Origin: Gambelia wislizenii
Lineage: Eukaryota; Chordata; Lepidosauria; Squamata; Crotaphytidae
Assembly (NCBI GenBank): GCA_030847615.1
Contig: JAUMIR010000012.1
Location: 191,001-255,000 of the forward strand
Length of the DNA stretch: 64,000 nt
Direction: 5' to 3'
In this document: positions 24,238 to 33,703 of the stretch, piece after piece
How positions within the stretch are numbered: the stretch's first letter is position 1
Layout of the letters: each line of letters opens with the position of its first letter
Translations under genes and position numbers: made by a program
The notes under the pieces: generated by a model
What the model was told of the DNA's origin: nothing
What the model saw: only the letters and a program-made list of their open reading frames with translations
Database searches by the model: none

Positions 24238-27200
24238 ATGGCGGGGGCGGAGAGCGGGGCCGAGCTCCGGTGAGTGGCCGCCCGCGCCAGGGCCGCCGAG
24301 GCCTGGTTCTCCCCTCCGAGCCGGGGCCGCCCGCCCTCTCTCGCTCCCTCCGGAGGGCCTTTCCCGCTGCCCCACAGGCGCCCCTCCGCCGGTCCCCTCG
24401 GCCCGCGGGTGAAGCGGCGCTCGCGGGCCCCGGGGCAGATCCCGCCCCTGTCCCCACACCGAGCCCGGGTTGGGCCTTTCCGTGTCTCCGTGTCACTTTC
24501 CACACTGAAGACAGTGGCGCACAGCAGGACACGCTACCGGCAGCTTTGAGGGCAGTGGCGCCGCAGGGGCCGAGACTGAAGGGGGCATTTTCCTTTCGGG
24601 TTTGCCCTCCTTCGGGGAGAGGCGGCGGGCAGCGAACTCGAGCGGGTCTTGTTTTGCCCCGGCTGCGGGGGGCGCCTCCCTCCCTCGCTCCGCCGCCCCC
24701 GAATAAGCGTTTGTCGGCTGCGGTGCACGGCTGCACGCTCTGTGCGCTCGCGAGGGCGAAGGAAAGGAGGGAAAAACACGAAGGACACCAGAAGAAAGTG
24801 AACCCCGGTGTTTGGAAGAGCCGCCCCTGTGCCCGCTTGATGAATGGCGGACGCAAGGGAAGGGGGTCTTGCCAAACAATCCCACGCCAAGCTGCCGCCC
24901 GGCTCCGGCTCCGTCCCCTCTGCTGCCGTGGCTCCGTGGGCCTGCGGGGGCTCTGCTCCAGTGGCGAGCAGGGCAATGGCAGCAGCCCCCGCCTCCTCCC
25001 AGCAGCAGCCTCTGCCGCCGCGCGTGGGCCGAGGGGGCAGCAGTGGCCGCGGCGGAGGCGTTAGCCTTGCGTTAACCGCCGGTGTCGCGGAAACTGCTTA
25101 ATGCAGTGTAGGTGTGTGAATTGCTATTGCTTAAAACAATTTGTAAGCCGCTCTGAAAGCCTCCTGGCTGACGAGCGGGGTATAAATAAATAAATAAATA
25201 AATACCGGCGCCCCCGGTATAACACCAATAAAGCGCCCCCTGGCGGCCAATGCAGCGGCGACACCGATCGCTTGGAGCGTCGTGTTAATCAGCCTGTGCG
25301 CGCCCGTTGCCTGCCGTCTCTCTGCATCAGCGGCCGCGCTGTGACTCTTCCAAAGGATGGGTGGGTTTCGTCTTTTGTCCTTCCTGACTCCTTCGCGCAC
25401 GCACACAGAGTGCATCTGCGTACGGCATCTGATGAAGCACAGCCGACAAAAGCTTAGGATGGTGCGGCCTAATAGGGTGGAGGAGAGGGAGAACACGGTT
25501 TTCTGCCGTGCCTCTCAGAGGCTTCAGGAACCGCGTGTTCGTTGCAAATGGGTGGCGGGCGCCTGGGAACCCCGCGGAGTCAGGAGCCGGAAGGGAAGCC
25601 TTTGGGCTACGCATCTCCTGCATCCCTAGCGTGTCTAACCCTGCAATGACAGTAGGATCCAGGGCCCATCTTGCTTCCCAATGTCCGTCCAGGTGGCCAT
25701 TCTAGACAAGCCCAGGGCTGTTTGGCCTTGGTTGCCCTCCCTGCTGGTTGCCCTACAGCCAGTGCCATGCTGGCTCCCCTGTCTGCCCTCCAGAGCCCTG
25801 CTGGGGAAGGACTGCTTTGGCTCAGAGGAGCTTCCATTCGCATGCTCTTCCCCACAGACCTGATATGCCGTTCGCACGTGCTTCCTTCTCTCCCCTCCAG
25901 GCCACCCTCTTCAGACCCCATAGTGGAGAGGATGACAGAGGTGGATCGGCAGTACATCCGAGATGTTTGGGCTGTGGTGTTTGACAATGCTGAAGAGAAT
26001 GGCAGGCTGGTCATCATCAGGCAAGGCATCTGGTTCCCCTCTGTCTCTTGCTAGGGCCTCCCACAAACAACAGCTGCACACATGGGCATTTTTACCTTTT
26101 GCTTTATTGTCTGTGAGACAGTCAGGGGAGCTGATTTTAGAGGGGACTGCCCAAGGCAGCGCACTTTGCTTCACTCCCTTGGTGTTCTTTTCTGCCTCTG
26201 GGAACGGCTTGGGAGCAGTTATGCCCAAGCACCTCTCCTCCAGGTGAGATCACCAGTAGCCTGTCAGCTCAGGTGAGCCTCCCCTTACTCTCAGGCCTGG
26301 ATATGGCTCTGCCTCCCTTTGCTTCTGGGCTGGGCATTGACCCTCTGGACTTGAGGGGTGGTTGTGTGTCCCAAAGCAGGCCTCATCCACTGCACATACA
26401 TATCAAACTGTGGTATAATAAATTGGGGGGGGCTCCATTTGGGAATGGTTGATAAAGGGCTGCTTCTCCCATGCTCTCTACCCACCCTGCTCACTCCCCA
26501 CTTGCTGAGGGCCTGGCAGATTTTGCCTTTTAAGATATGTTGGGCATAATTCATGAAGGGAGAGTGTACCAAAGGGGAGGCATCAGGCTCCTTTCCCCAT
26601 CAGTTGAGCCAGAGATGCTTCTCTGGGAAACTACTGAATGAGTTCAAGCATAGGGGCGACCAAAATAAGAGCCAAAATATTTTATTAAATCACTTATTAA
26701 GTTCCGTTTGCTAATTGCTCTTATTTTTTTATGCACACACACACACATACACATGTGCACAGCCCAGGCCTGACTGTTTGTCCATCTTTCCCAGGATCAT
26801 CTGCTTTGCCTGGCAGTGTCTCTCCAGAGTCTTGGGTATCCCAGCCATGTCCCATGATGCCTGGCCCATTTTGAACTGGAAGGGACAGGGATGGGCCTGG
26901 GACCTTCTGTATGGCAAGCAGGGTCTCCAACGCGTGCGCTGGAAGGCATGAGAAGCAGGCAAAGAGTGCACCAGAAGTGTGGTGGAATCGGGGCAGGGGG
27001 CAGAGGGCAGGGGACACCTGCATCCCGGCGGGAGCCTGTAGTGGCACCAGTGACTCCCGGCCTGTGGAGCTCTGGCAAAGAGGCCTGGCAGAGAAACTGA
27101 TGTTTCAGATTAATTAAAGGTAAAGCTAATTTTTATATGCAGGGCATGGTTTTATCTTGACTACAAATACCTATCAAAGCCTTTCTTCAATTATGGAAAA

Positions 27201-28856
27201 GGAATCAAACATGTCATATAAATCTCCAGGTTGCAGTAAAGTCTCAGTAAGCGTTTTGTAAAGTAAAGAAAGAGAGAAAGAATTAATGTGTTAACAGTTT
27301 TTTAAAATGTTAAAAATTGCAACAACTTTTGTAGCTCTCCTTGGCCAGCAGTCCGGCTGCATCTTTGGCCATCTGAAGTTTCTGAGCACTTTTCACAGGC
27401 AGCCCCACGTAGAGCAAAGCAGACAGGAAGTATGAAGGACCTGGGTCACTGTGGAGAGATTGGACATCTCTGAATGGGAATGACCCTCACCCCACCCAGA
27501 GGTTGAGTCCTCCTTCCTCACTAATGTACCAGCCACCTCCCCAAACTGGTCCACTGGAGATATACTGTTACTGGCCTGCAATTCACACCATTGCCAGGGA
27601 GAATGGCAGGAAAGAGCCATCCATCCTGGGGGTGGGAGGAACACAGCAGCTCTAAGGCCACAGAAACCTTTCGGCCTGACAGGAGACAGATGCCAAAGCC
27701 CCTTGGAGCCGGGAGCACAGAAGGCCAACAGAAATGGCGATTGGAAACATTGCTCTCTGGGCAAAGCAAATAAGGGGAAGCAAGATGGAGCTGGAGAGTG
27801 CCCTTCCCTCCTGCTTTAGCCTGTAGGTAGGGGCCCAAGCCACAGCCCTGCTGTAGCCCAAAACAGCTCCTAGAGGGGGGCCAACGTCCTCCGTGCCTTG
27901 AGTTCCTCCCAGTAATTGTCATCCTCAATGCAGATTCTTTACAGATCACCCTGTCAGTAAGCAGTACTTCAAGACTGTTCCCACGGAGGGCGACCTGCGC
28001 ACACACCCTCAGGTGGGCTTCCATGGTCGGAGGGTCATGGTGGCTTTTAATCAAGTGATTGAAAACATGGACAACTGGAAGCAGGCCTGCAAGTTGCTGG
28101 AGCGCCTGGTGGACAGCCACAAGAACATCCACCAAGTCCCTCCAGGGATGTTCCAGGTACCATCAGTGCCCAGTGCAAAGGGGGGGGGCAGGAGGAGGGA
28201 GGGAGGGAGGGAAGGAGACTGGGGAGGAAGTGGGCGCAAGGCCCTCCTGGCTCTCACAGTCCCCTGGCTGGCTGGCCAGCTGGAATCATTGGTGGAGGGC
28301 AGGCAGGGGTGGAGCAGGCGTGGCTTTCCTTTGGCTGTCTGGCCCTTGGGCTCAGCCCAGGTCAGGTCCCAAGCGGGCCTCTCTGCTCTCCTCCCTCCTT
28401 CCCCAGGAGGAGCATGTGTTTGCCTGCAGAGCCTACACTCAGACCACGAGGTCCCTACAAGTTGAGACAGAAAGACCAGTTTGTAATGGACAGTTTGGGA
28501 ATATCAAAAGCTTTGCGCGTTTGGGCTGAGCACAAGAGGGAGATCCCAGCAGACAGGCTAGGAGGTTTAGTCCTGCCCAAGCACCTGAGAGTTTGTGTGA
28601 CAGGAGGGAGGGAGGGAGGGAGGGACGTCCCCCAACAGAGGAGCTCCCTCTCTCTGTCTGAACATTGCTTGATCAAGGCCAGGCCCCTCCTGCTGCCCCC
28701 CTGAACAGCCTCTTCCTTGCTCAGTTCTTGTTCCAGGCCATCCTGTGCACCTTCCAAGACCTCCTGGGGGAGCAGTTCACTTCTGAGAAAAGATTGTCCT
28801 GGGAGAAGTTCTTTCAGATTGTCCAGGAAGAGGTTGAAGCTGCCTACGCCCGATAG
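24238..28856 (+). CDS. GbY: globin Y (GbY), intracellular heme globin
   Basis: Four coding exons join in phase: 24238-24269, 25901-26020, 27934-28156 and 28725-28856, giving 168 aa. The globin fold starts at about residue 22 ([16 protein letters not shown]). Introns fall at the standard globin positions B12.2 (RLVIIR|FFTDHP) and G7.0 (PPGMFQ|FLFQAI). Heme residues are present: CD1 Phe in SKQYFKTV, distal His E7 in GFHGRRVM, proximal His F8 in [11 protein letters not shown]. The sequence is closer to cytoglobin/GbY types than to hemoglobin. Position beside the alpha-globin cluster, as known for GbY in amphibians, platypus and lizard, supports the name. The function of GbY is not established. 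The extra 5' exon ([10 protein letters not shown], donor CCG|GTGAGT) adds a short N-terminal extension in frame and has a good start context (GGGCCATGG). The next intron starts with GC (ATCAG|GCAAGG). If the first exon is not used, an internal ATG at 25932 gives a 147-aa globin. Confidence 0.85.
25130..25206 (+). repeat. reptilian LINE 3' tail with (TAAA)n
   Basis: The sequence TTTGTAAGCCGCTCTGAAAG, then CGGGGTATAAATAAATAAAT, matches the well-known squamate LINE tail (TGTAAGCCGCTCTGAG... GGGGTATAAATAAA). It lies in globin Y intron 1. Only the extreme 3' end is present. Confidence 0.7.
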
Positions 28857-28939
28857 CCCAGGCCCTGTGGAGGAAGAAGGGGCTTCCCTGAAAGGCAACT
28901 CTGCCACCCTCCTTATGTTTGTATTGTTGGAATGGATGA

Positions 28940-28945
28940 AATAAA
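28940..28945 (+). terminator. GbY: globin Y polyadenylation signal AATAAA
   Basis: A consensus AATAAA lies 84 bp past the globin Y stop codon, in GGATGAAATAAAGGGAGTG. It is the first such hexamer downstream. Confidence 0.8.
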
Positions 28946-29169
28946 GGGAGTGAAGGCCATCAGTCCCCTGTCTCTAGAAGTGCCAGTGCCTCCGGGCGGA
29001 TTTTCCAGGGGCTCAGAAGCCGGCCATCTCACGACCTGAGGAATCAGGCATGGAGGCTGGAGTTGCCCTGTGGGACAAACGCAGAGGGAGACTACGGGTT
29101 GTGCTTGCAGAATGAGGCCACTCAGGGAGCTTAGGGGAGGCAGCAGCTGAGAGGAAGGCTGGACGCCAA

Positions 29170-29410
29170 CATCATATAGAGGTTGACCGTGGACCCGGGC
29201 GCTGTCCAAAGACTCACAGCCGGGGAGGAACCAGACTCCTTCCTCTTCTCCGTCTTTCGGCCCACTGGCTTTCTGGGTCCCCTGAGACCCTCCGGAGGTT
29301 TGGCCCCCGAAAGCACCGTCTCCCAGGCCTGCTGTGCCAAATCCGGCCAATCCAGGACCCAGGCCACCTCCTCCCACATTTCCCAGGCGCTCGGTCAGTC
29401 CTGGGCAAAA
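29170..29410 (-). repeat. direct repeat A, copy 1 (unclassified retroelement sequence)
   Basis: This block is repeated with moderate divergence at 30520-30745, in the same orientation. Shared stretches include GACCGTGGACCCGGGCGCTG, CTGGCTTTCTGGGTCCCCTG and CCCAGGCCTGCTGTGCCAAA. Read on the minus strand, the segment upstream of the block can be translated as RHFAQD followed by a stop; copy 2 reads RHLAQDCP, which resembles the end of a retroelement CCHC zinc knuckle. That reading is weak. No intact protein is encoded. Confidence 0.7.
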
Positions 29411-29565
29411 TGCCTGATTGTCACCCTTTGCGCCACGCCACTCAAAATCTCAGCCTTTTTGCATTTCATACGAGGACAAGTCTGCTCATCCTCTGTGGTC
29501 CACAGTTTCCTTTCCCTCAGATTAAGAACCCGATGGTAGAGCCTCCACCTTGAGTCCCACAACTT

Positions 29566-29937
29566 TTAGGGGACCCTTTTGTCCATGAAATACTCTGGGC
29601 TAGTCTGGCATTTTAGGTAGTCTGACAAGTCTGGTTTGGCCTGATGTTTTTGCAAACACGGGTTAATGTAACTCTCCTCCACTATTTTCCTGTACAAAAC
29701 TCTCTTGATGCTCTGATCTGGCCTGTCTTCCCCCTTCAACTCCTCAGCATGAATTCTATATTTCTTTAGGTAAAAAACAAAGTCTCTCAAATAATCCGGT
29801 GCTTTCAATTTTTCAGGCATCAAAGGACCCTCACCGGTAGAGCGGTCCACTGTATTCCCATTAAAAGACCAAACCGATAGAGTGGTGCAATGCATTCCCA
29901 CTAAAGGACCAAACTGGTAGAGCGGTGCACTGTACAC
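29566..29937 (-). other. unidentified open frame within repeat-derived DNA
   Basis: A 123-residue minus-strand open frame in a moderately AT-rich stretch encodes a charged, Lys/Tyr-rich segment (APDYLRDFVFYLKKYRIH, then LKGEDRPDQSIKRVLYRKI). Unlike the GC-driven frames nearby, its composition looks protein-like. I do not recognise the family. Because it lies between the two copies of repeat A and beside a dispersed AT-rich repeat, it is most likely a retroelement remnant. Its first 30 residues are read from the 40-bp tandem repeat and are probably not original coding sequence. Confidence 0.3.
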
Positions 29938-29992
29938 CTCTCATACGACCCACACCGGTAGAGCGGTGCACTGCACGCCCATCATAGGAATT
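29833..29992. repeat. four 40-bp tandem units (ACCGGTAGAGCGGTGCACTG core)
   Basis: Units start at 29833, 29873, 29913 and about 29954. Each begins ACYGRTAGAGYGGT and continues with CACTG and a CCCAY-TA stretch ending in GGACCAA or similar. The period is 40 bp and units differ at several positions. The array sits at the edge of the AT-rich repeat that follows. Confidence 0.85.
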
Positions 29993-30320
29993 TGGGGGGT
30001 GGGATTAAGAATTTTTTTATTGGAATAAGACCATTCTACTGAAAAATACACCCGACTGCAAAAGGCTGTAACAATAACACAAAAAAATGTTTTCCTCTTT
30101 TCTTATTAATACAAAAATAAAACTATCCTAACACTAATACATTTTCCCTCTTATTCTAAACACACTATAATCACTCTCTTTTCTTTTCCAATAAACAGTA
30201 TATTTACACCTTTATACTAAAATTAGAAGTTGCACGTTACAATTATACATGTTTGGAAAAGAAAAAATTAATAAAAAACAACAATACAAAAGAATAAAAT
30301 ATTTATTTAAAGATATCCCT
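29992..30320 (-). repeat. AT-rich dispersed repeat, left copy (inverted relative to 35500-35795)
   Basis: Sequence such as TTTTTATTGGAATAAGACCATTCT, TACACCCGACTGCAAAAGGC, CTCTTTTCTTATTAATACAA and CTTATTCTAAACACACTATA recurs in reverse complement at 35500-35795. It looks like the 3' UTR and end of a retroelement lying on the minus strand, downstream of repeat A copy 2. The element is not assigned to a family. The two copies flank the alpha-D globin gene. Confidence 0.8.
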
Positions 30321-30519
30321 TAAGTTATTGCTGGGGTTGTCTCATTAAACCACGACCAAAACTTTCTCCAACGATGGTTTGGCAATGTCTCTTTTTCACT
30401 CAGAGCTAAATTTTCAATTACGTTCTTCACATAATAGGCAGTGCCTTTTACACCCTGCAGGTTTTGACTCTTTGTCTCCCTTTGTCTTTGGAAAAATAAT
30501 GAGCCCACCATCCCATAGA

Positions 30520-30745
30520 GGCTGACCAGGCGCACCGTGGACCCGGGCGCTGTCCAAAGACCCACAGCCGGGGAGGACCCAGACTCCTTCCTCTTCTCCC
30601 TCTTTCGCCCACTGGCTTTCTGGGTCCCCTGAGACCCTCCGGAGGTTCAGTCCCCGAAAGCACCGCCTCCCAGGCCTGCTGTGCCAAATCCGCCGATCCA
30701 GGGCCCGGCCACCCCCTCCCACGTTTCCCGGGGGCTCGGGCAGTC
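30520..30745 (-). repeat. direct repeat A, copy 2
   Basis: This is the second copy of the block at 29170-29410, about 1.35 kb away in the same orientation. The minus-strand open frame that runs out of it (to 30320) ends VKNVIENLALSEKETL, then WRKFWSWFNETTPAIT, and then enters the AT-rich repeat. It is probably part of the same retroelement. It differs from copy 1 by substitutions toward G and C and by small indels. Confidence 0.7.
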
Positions 30746-32940
30746 CTGGGCCAAATGCCTGGCCGTGGGCTGGGGGCTCCGCAGGGCCTCCGGTTGCCCT
30801 CCGTGTCCTTCTGCCTGTCCGGCAAGCGGGGGGTGGGAGAATGTGCGAGGCGGGGGTCTTGCCCCTGGCTCCTGCCGGTGGGCTTCTGCTCTGGGAAGAG
30901 GAGCCCCCCCCCCGGGCTGGGCTGAGTTGTTGAGGGGCTCTCCTGGTGGGGGGGGGGAGAAGAAGCAGGACCACTCCCGCCCCCCATCTGGGACTGGGTG
31001 CCACCCCGGGGCCCACGGAAGAGCCCCTCCCACCAGAAGCTCCCGCCAAGGCCAGGCAGGCTTGGCCGCCCACCCCTCTTCCGCCGGGGGTCTGGCGGGT
31101 GGGCCTCCGGAGTGGCTCGTGCTGGCTTTCTCCCCCCCCCGGGGCCACGAGACACCCTCCCCCCGCAAAAAAAAAAACCGGGAGGGGGGGCCGCTTCGCC
31201 AAGAGCCCGGCTCCCTTTTATCCCGGCGGGGGCGGGGGGCGCCCAAGGGGGCAGGGCCCGTAGTGCCCCCCTGCCTTGCCCGTCGGAGCAGGGCCTGCCG
31301 CCCTCGCCCCCCCCCCGGCCGCTTTCCAACCCAAGAGGGTCTCCCGCCCACCAGAGGCCCCGCCGGGCCCGAGGCCTCGGGCCGGGTGGGGCGGGGTCGG
31401 CCTCGCTAGCGGGCCGGGGGCTCAGGCACGCCCCATCGGGGGGAGGAGGCCCTCGATTCCTTCTCTCCCCCGCCCCGACCCCCGGCATATGTCCCCCGGA
31501 GATACGGAAGGGGGCCGCCAGGTCTCGTGGGCCGGGGGTCCCGGGTTCGAATCCCCGCTCAGGGGGAGGCCCTGGGGGGCACGCCCCCTCTCTCGGCCTC
31601 GCCTGGCTCGGGGAGCGGCCGCCCGAAGCAGTGGGGCGGCGGAGAGGGTCCCCGTCGGGGCGAGCGGCTCCTGTGGGCCTGGCGGGCGCGGGAGACGACG
31701 GGTGCCCCCCGCCCCTTCCCCCGGTCCTCGGGCGGGGCTCCTGGGGGGAGAGGCTGGGGGCGCAGGAGGAGGCGGGGAGGCGGGGGGAGGCCGCCCCTCG
31801 CTTCTGCCTCTCCAGACCCCCCCCCAGCTGGCCACGGCCCGCGGCCCCGTCGCCCCTCCGCCCACCCTGCCGCCCACGCAAGCCCCCCGTGGCCCGAGGC
31901 CAGGCCCAGCGGCGGGGGCTGCCCATTCGCCCCTCGGGGGCCCGATGGCTCACTTCTCCGGCCGCGCCCAAGCAGCGGCAAAGGGCTCGGGGGGAGGGAG
32001 GTTCCCCAGGGAAGAGCCCCCCCACGGCAGAGCAGCCCGCGCCCCCCGGGCCTCTGCGGGGTCCCAGCCTCCCCGTCATGGGGCCCCAGTGCCGGCCCGC
32101 CCCCCCCGCCGCCCCCCTGCCCCGTCGAGTCCAGGAACCCCCAGCGCCAAGCAGGACCCTCTCCGCCCTCCCTCCCCCGCTCCCCCCCCGGCCGCCCCGC
32201 TGGCCCTCCCGCCCGGGGGCTCTCATCCCAGGGCTGCTTCTGGCCGGCCTCCCGCGCAAGCCTCTCCGTGGTGGGGGTCCCGAGAACCGGAGGCTGCCAC
32301 CGCCGCCGAGGCGCCTCTCCCCTCCCCCGGCTGCATCCACTGACCCGCCCCCGCCCCGCCGGCCGGTCCTGCCAGGGATTTGGGAAGAAGGCCTTTGCTC
32401 CTGCTGGGGGGCGGGAAGGGGATCAGGACGGCTGCCGGGGGGAGGGAGGGCAGGGGACCCCCGGAACCCTTCGCCTCCCGGAGGGGGGAGGGGGCGTGCG
32501 GAGGAACCCCTCCCCCTCCCCTCCCCTGGCTTTCGCGGAAGGCGCGCGGACGAGGCGGCCCCCCTCCCCCGCCCTTCGGGGTCCTTCCCGGCCGCCCCCC
32601 CCAGGACCGCCGCTCGCTTTCTCTCTCCCCCTAGCGGACCCTCTTCTCGCCGGGGCGGGCAAAGGGCGCTCGGGGGGAGGGGCAGAACCTCCCGCAAAGG
32701 GAGCCCTAAAACCCCCGCCTCCCTCCCGCCCCCTCCCCGGGTCCCGCTGCCCTTCCTTCCCAAGGGGGGGGCAGGGGGCGGCTCCCGAACTCCCTTGCCA
32801 AGGGGGGGGCGAGGACTACTTGGGCGGGAACGCCCCCCTCCCTGGCTGGCCGGCTCCGACTGGGACCCCCCCACCCCACCACCGTCAGCGAGAGGACCCT
32901 GATCAGTCTGAGAAGCCCCGAAGTGGACACAGTGCGGCCG
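30745..32940. other. extremely GC-rich block without a recognisable gene
   Basis: About 2.2 kb with very high G+C content, long homopolymer C and G runs and very few stop codons on any strand. It yields open frames of over 600 and 800 codons that overlap on both strands. These translate to Gly/Pro/Arg/Ala-rich sequence with no domain I can identify, and they cross repeat A. The block contains a GC-shifted tRNA-SINE (31500-31625). It may be a CpG island or a zone of strong GC-biased conversion. I see no globin exon in it. Confidence 0.6.
31500..31625 (+). repeat. degenerate, GC-shifted tRNA-derived SINE
   Basis: A perfect RNA polymerase III B-box-like motif, GGTTCGAATCC, lies at about 31550, preceded by GTCTCGTGGGCCGGGGGTCCC and followed by CCGCTC. 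The following bases (CACGCCCCCTCTCTCGGCCTCGCCTGG) correspond to the SINE body that reads CAAGTCACACTCTCTCAGCCTCAG in the better-preserved copy near 41500 (reverse strand there). The A box is not recognisable. A tRNA gene is unlikely because no cloverleaf is evident upstream. Confidence 0.5.
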
Positions 32941-33110
32941 CCCACAGACCTTGGACGACAAATCCCAACATGTCTGTCTCCACACCACTGGCTTTAGGGG
33001 GGATGATGGGAGTTGCTGTAGAAAGAGCGCTGGACCCTCCCACCCTCTCTCCGCCCGAGCCCTGTTGCGACCCTCCGGTTGGGGAAAGGAGAAGGAGTGG
33101 AAAGCCCGAA

Positions 33111-33203
33111 CTTGGGAAGAAGTGAGTCCGTGGGACTACCGCTCCCAGAATCCCCCCAGCAGGATTCTGGGATCTTTAGTCCCAAGGACTCACTTTTTCC
33201 CAA
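33111..33203. repeat. near-perfect palindrome (hairpin repeat)
   Basis: The left arm (CTTGGGAAGAAGTGAGTCC, TGGGACTA, CCCAGAATCC) is mirrored by the right arm (GGATTCTGGG, TAGTCCCA, GGACTCACTTTTTCCCAAG) around a central CCCCCAGCA. Arms are about 45 nt. The core resembles the 'TGGGAGTTGTAGTCC' motif of dispersed reptile repeats found in this window near 3345-3410, 39090, 40100 and 58290-58390. A small fold-back element is the simplest reading. Confidence 0.75.
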
Positions 33204-33607
33204 GCTCCCCGAAGGAAGGATGAACTCTCACTCGCCTTTTCTTTCACAAGGGAGCAAAGAAATATTTTGGGGGGCAAGGTCACCCCGTGATGCCCCCCTT
33301 AGAGACACCCCCCGGGGCCTCCATAATGTCGGGAGTCGAAATGCCCCCCAGCCCGCCTGGGACCGGCTCCATCTTCTCCGCGTTTACGGGCGGCTGCTTC
33401 GGCCCTATTTGAGGGGGGGCGCTGAGAAGGAGGACGAGGCTGCTACCCCTCCAGCCTCCGACAAGGGGACCCCCTCTCCCCCTCTCCGTTTCTAGACCGG
33501 GGAGGGCAGGACTCATCTTTGTGCCAGCACCCCCGCCCTCCCTCCCTCCCCCCAAAAAAGAAGTGAGGCTCAAGCGGCAGGTAGGTAGGCAGGTGGCGGC
33601 GAGGCCT

Positions 33608-33613
33608 TTTATT
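33608..33613 (-). terminator. HBAD: alpha-D globin polyadenylation signal AATAAA
   Basis: TTTATT on the plus strand reads AATAAA on the minus strand, 91 bp past the stop codon at 33704. This is the usual distance for a vertebrate globin gene. Confidence 0.85.
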
Positions 33614-33703
33614 CCGAGGGGTGGGAGCGGGTGGGGGGGGCTCCGAGGGGCTCGGGGGGCGGCGGCGGCGGCGGGGTGGGGTCCTCCCGGCGAGTGGGGC
33701 GGC

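Noticed and set aside
22529..24976. 815-codon minus-strand open frame across the PGAP6 start region
   Set aside because: It is in a different frame from PGAP6 exon 1, crosses the CpG island and both first exons, and has no recognisable protein similarity.
31540..31570. tRNA gene suggested by GGTTCGAATCC
   Set aside because: No A box or cloverleaf can be drawn upstream, and flanking sequence corresponds to a degraded tRNA-derived SINE.
30448..32988. 846-codon minus-strand open frame and an overlapping 634-codon plus-strand frame
   Set aside because: Both strands are open over the same very GC-rich sequence. The translations are Gly/Pro/Arg/Ala-rich with no domain, and the minus frame runs through a dispersed repeat. 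Lack of stops is explained by composition.
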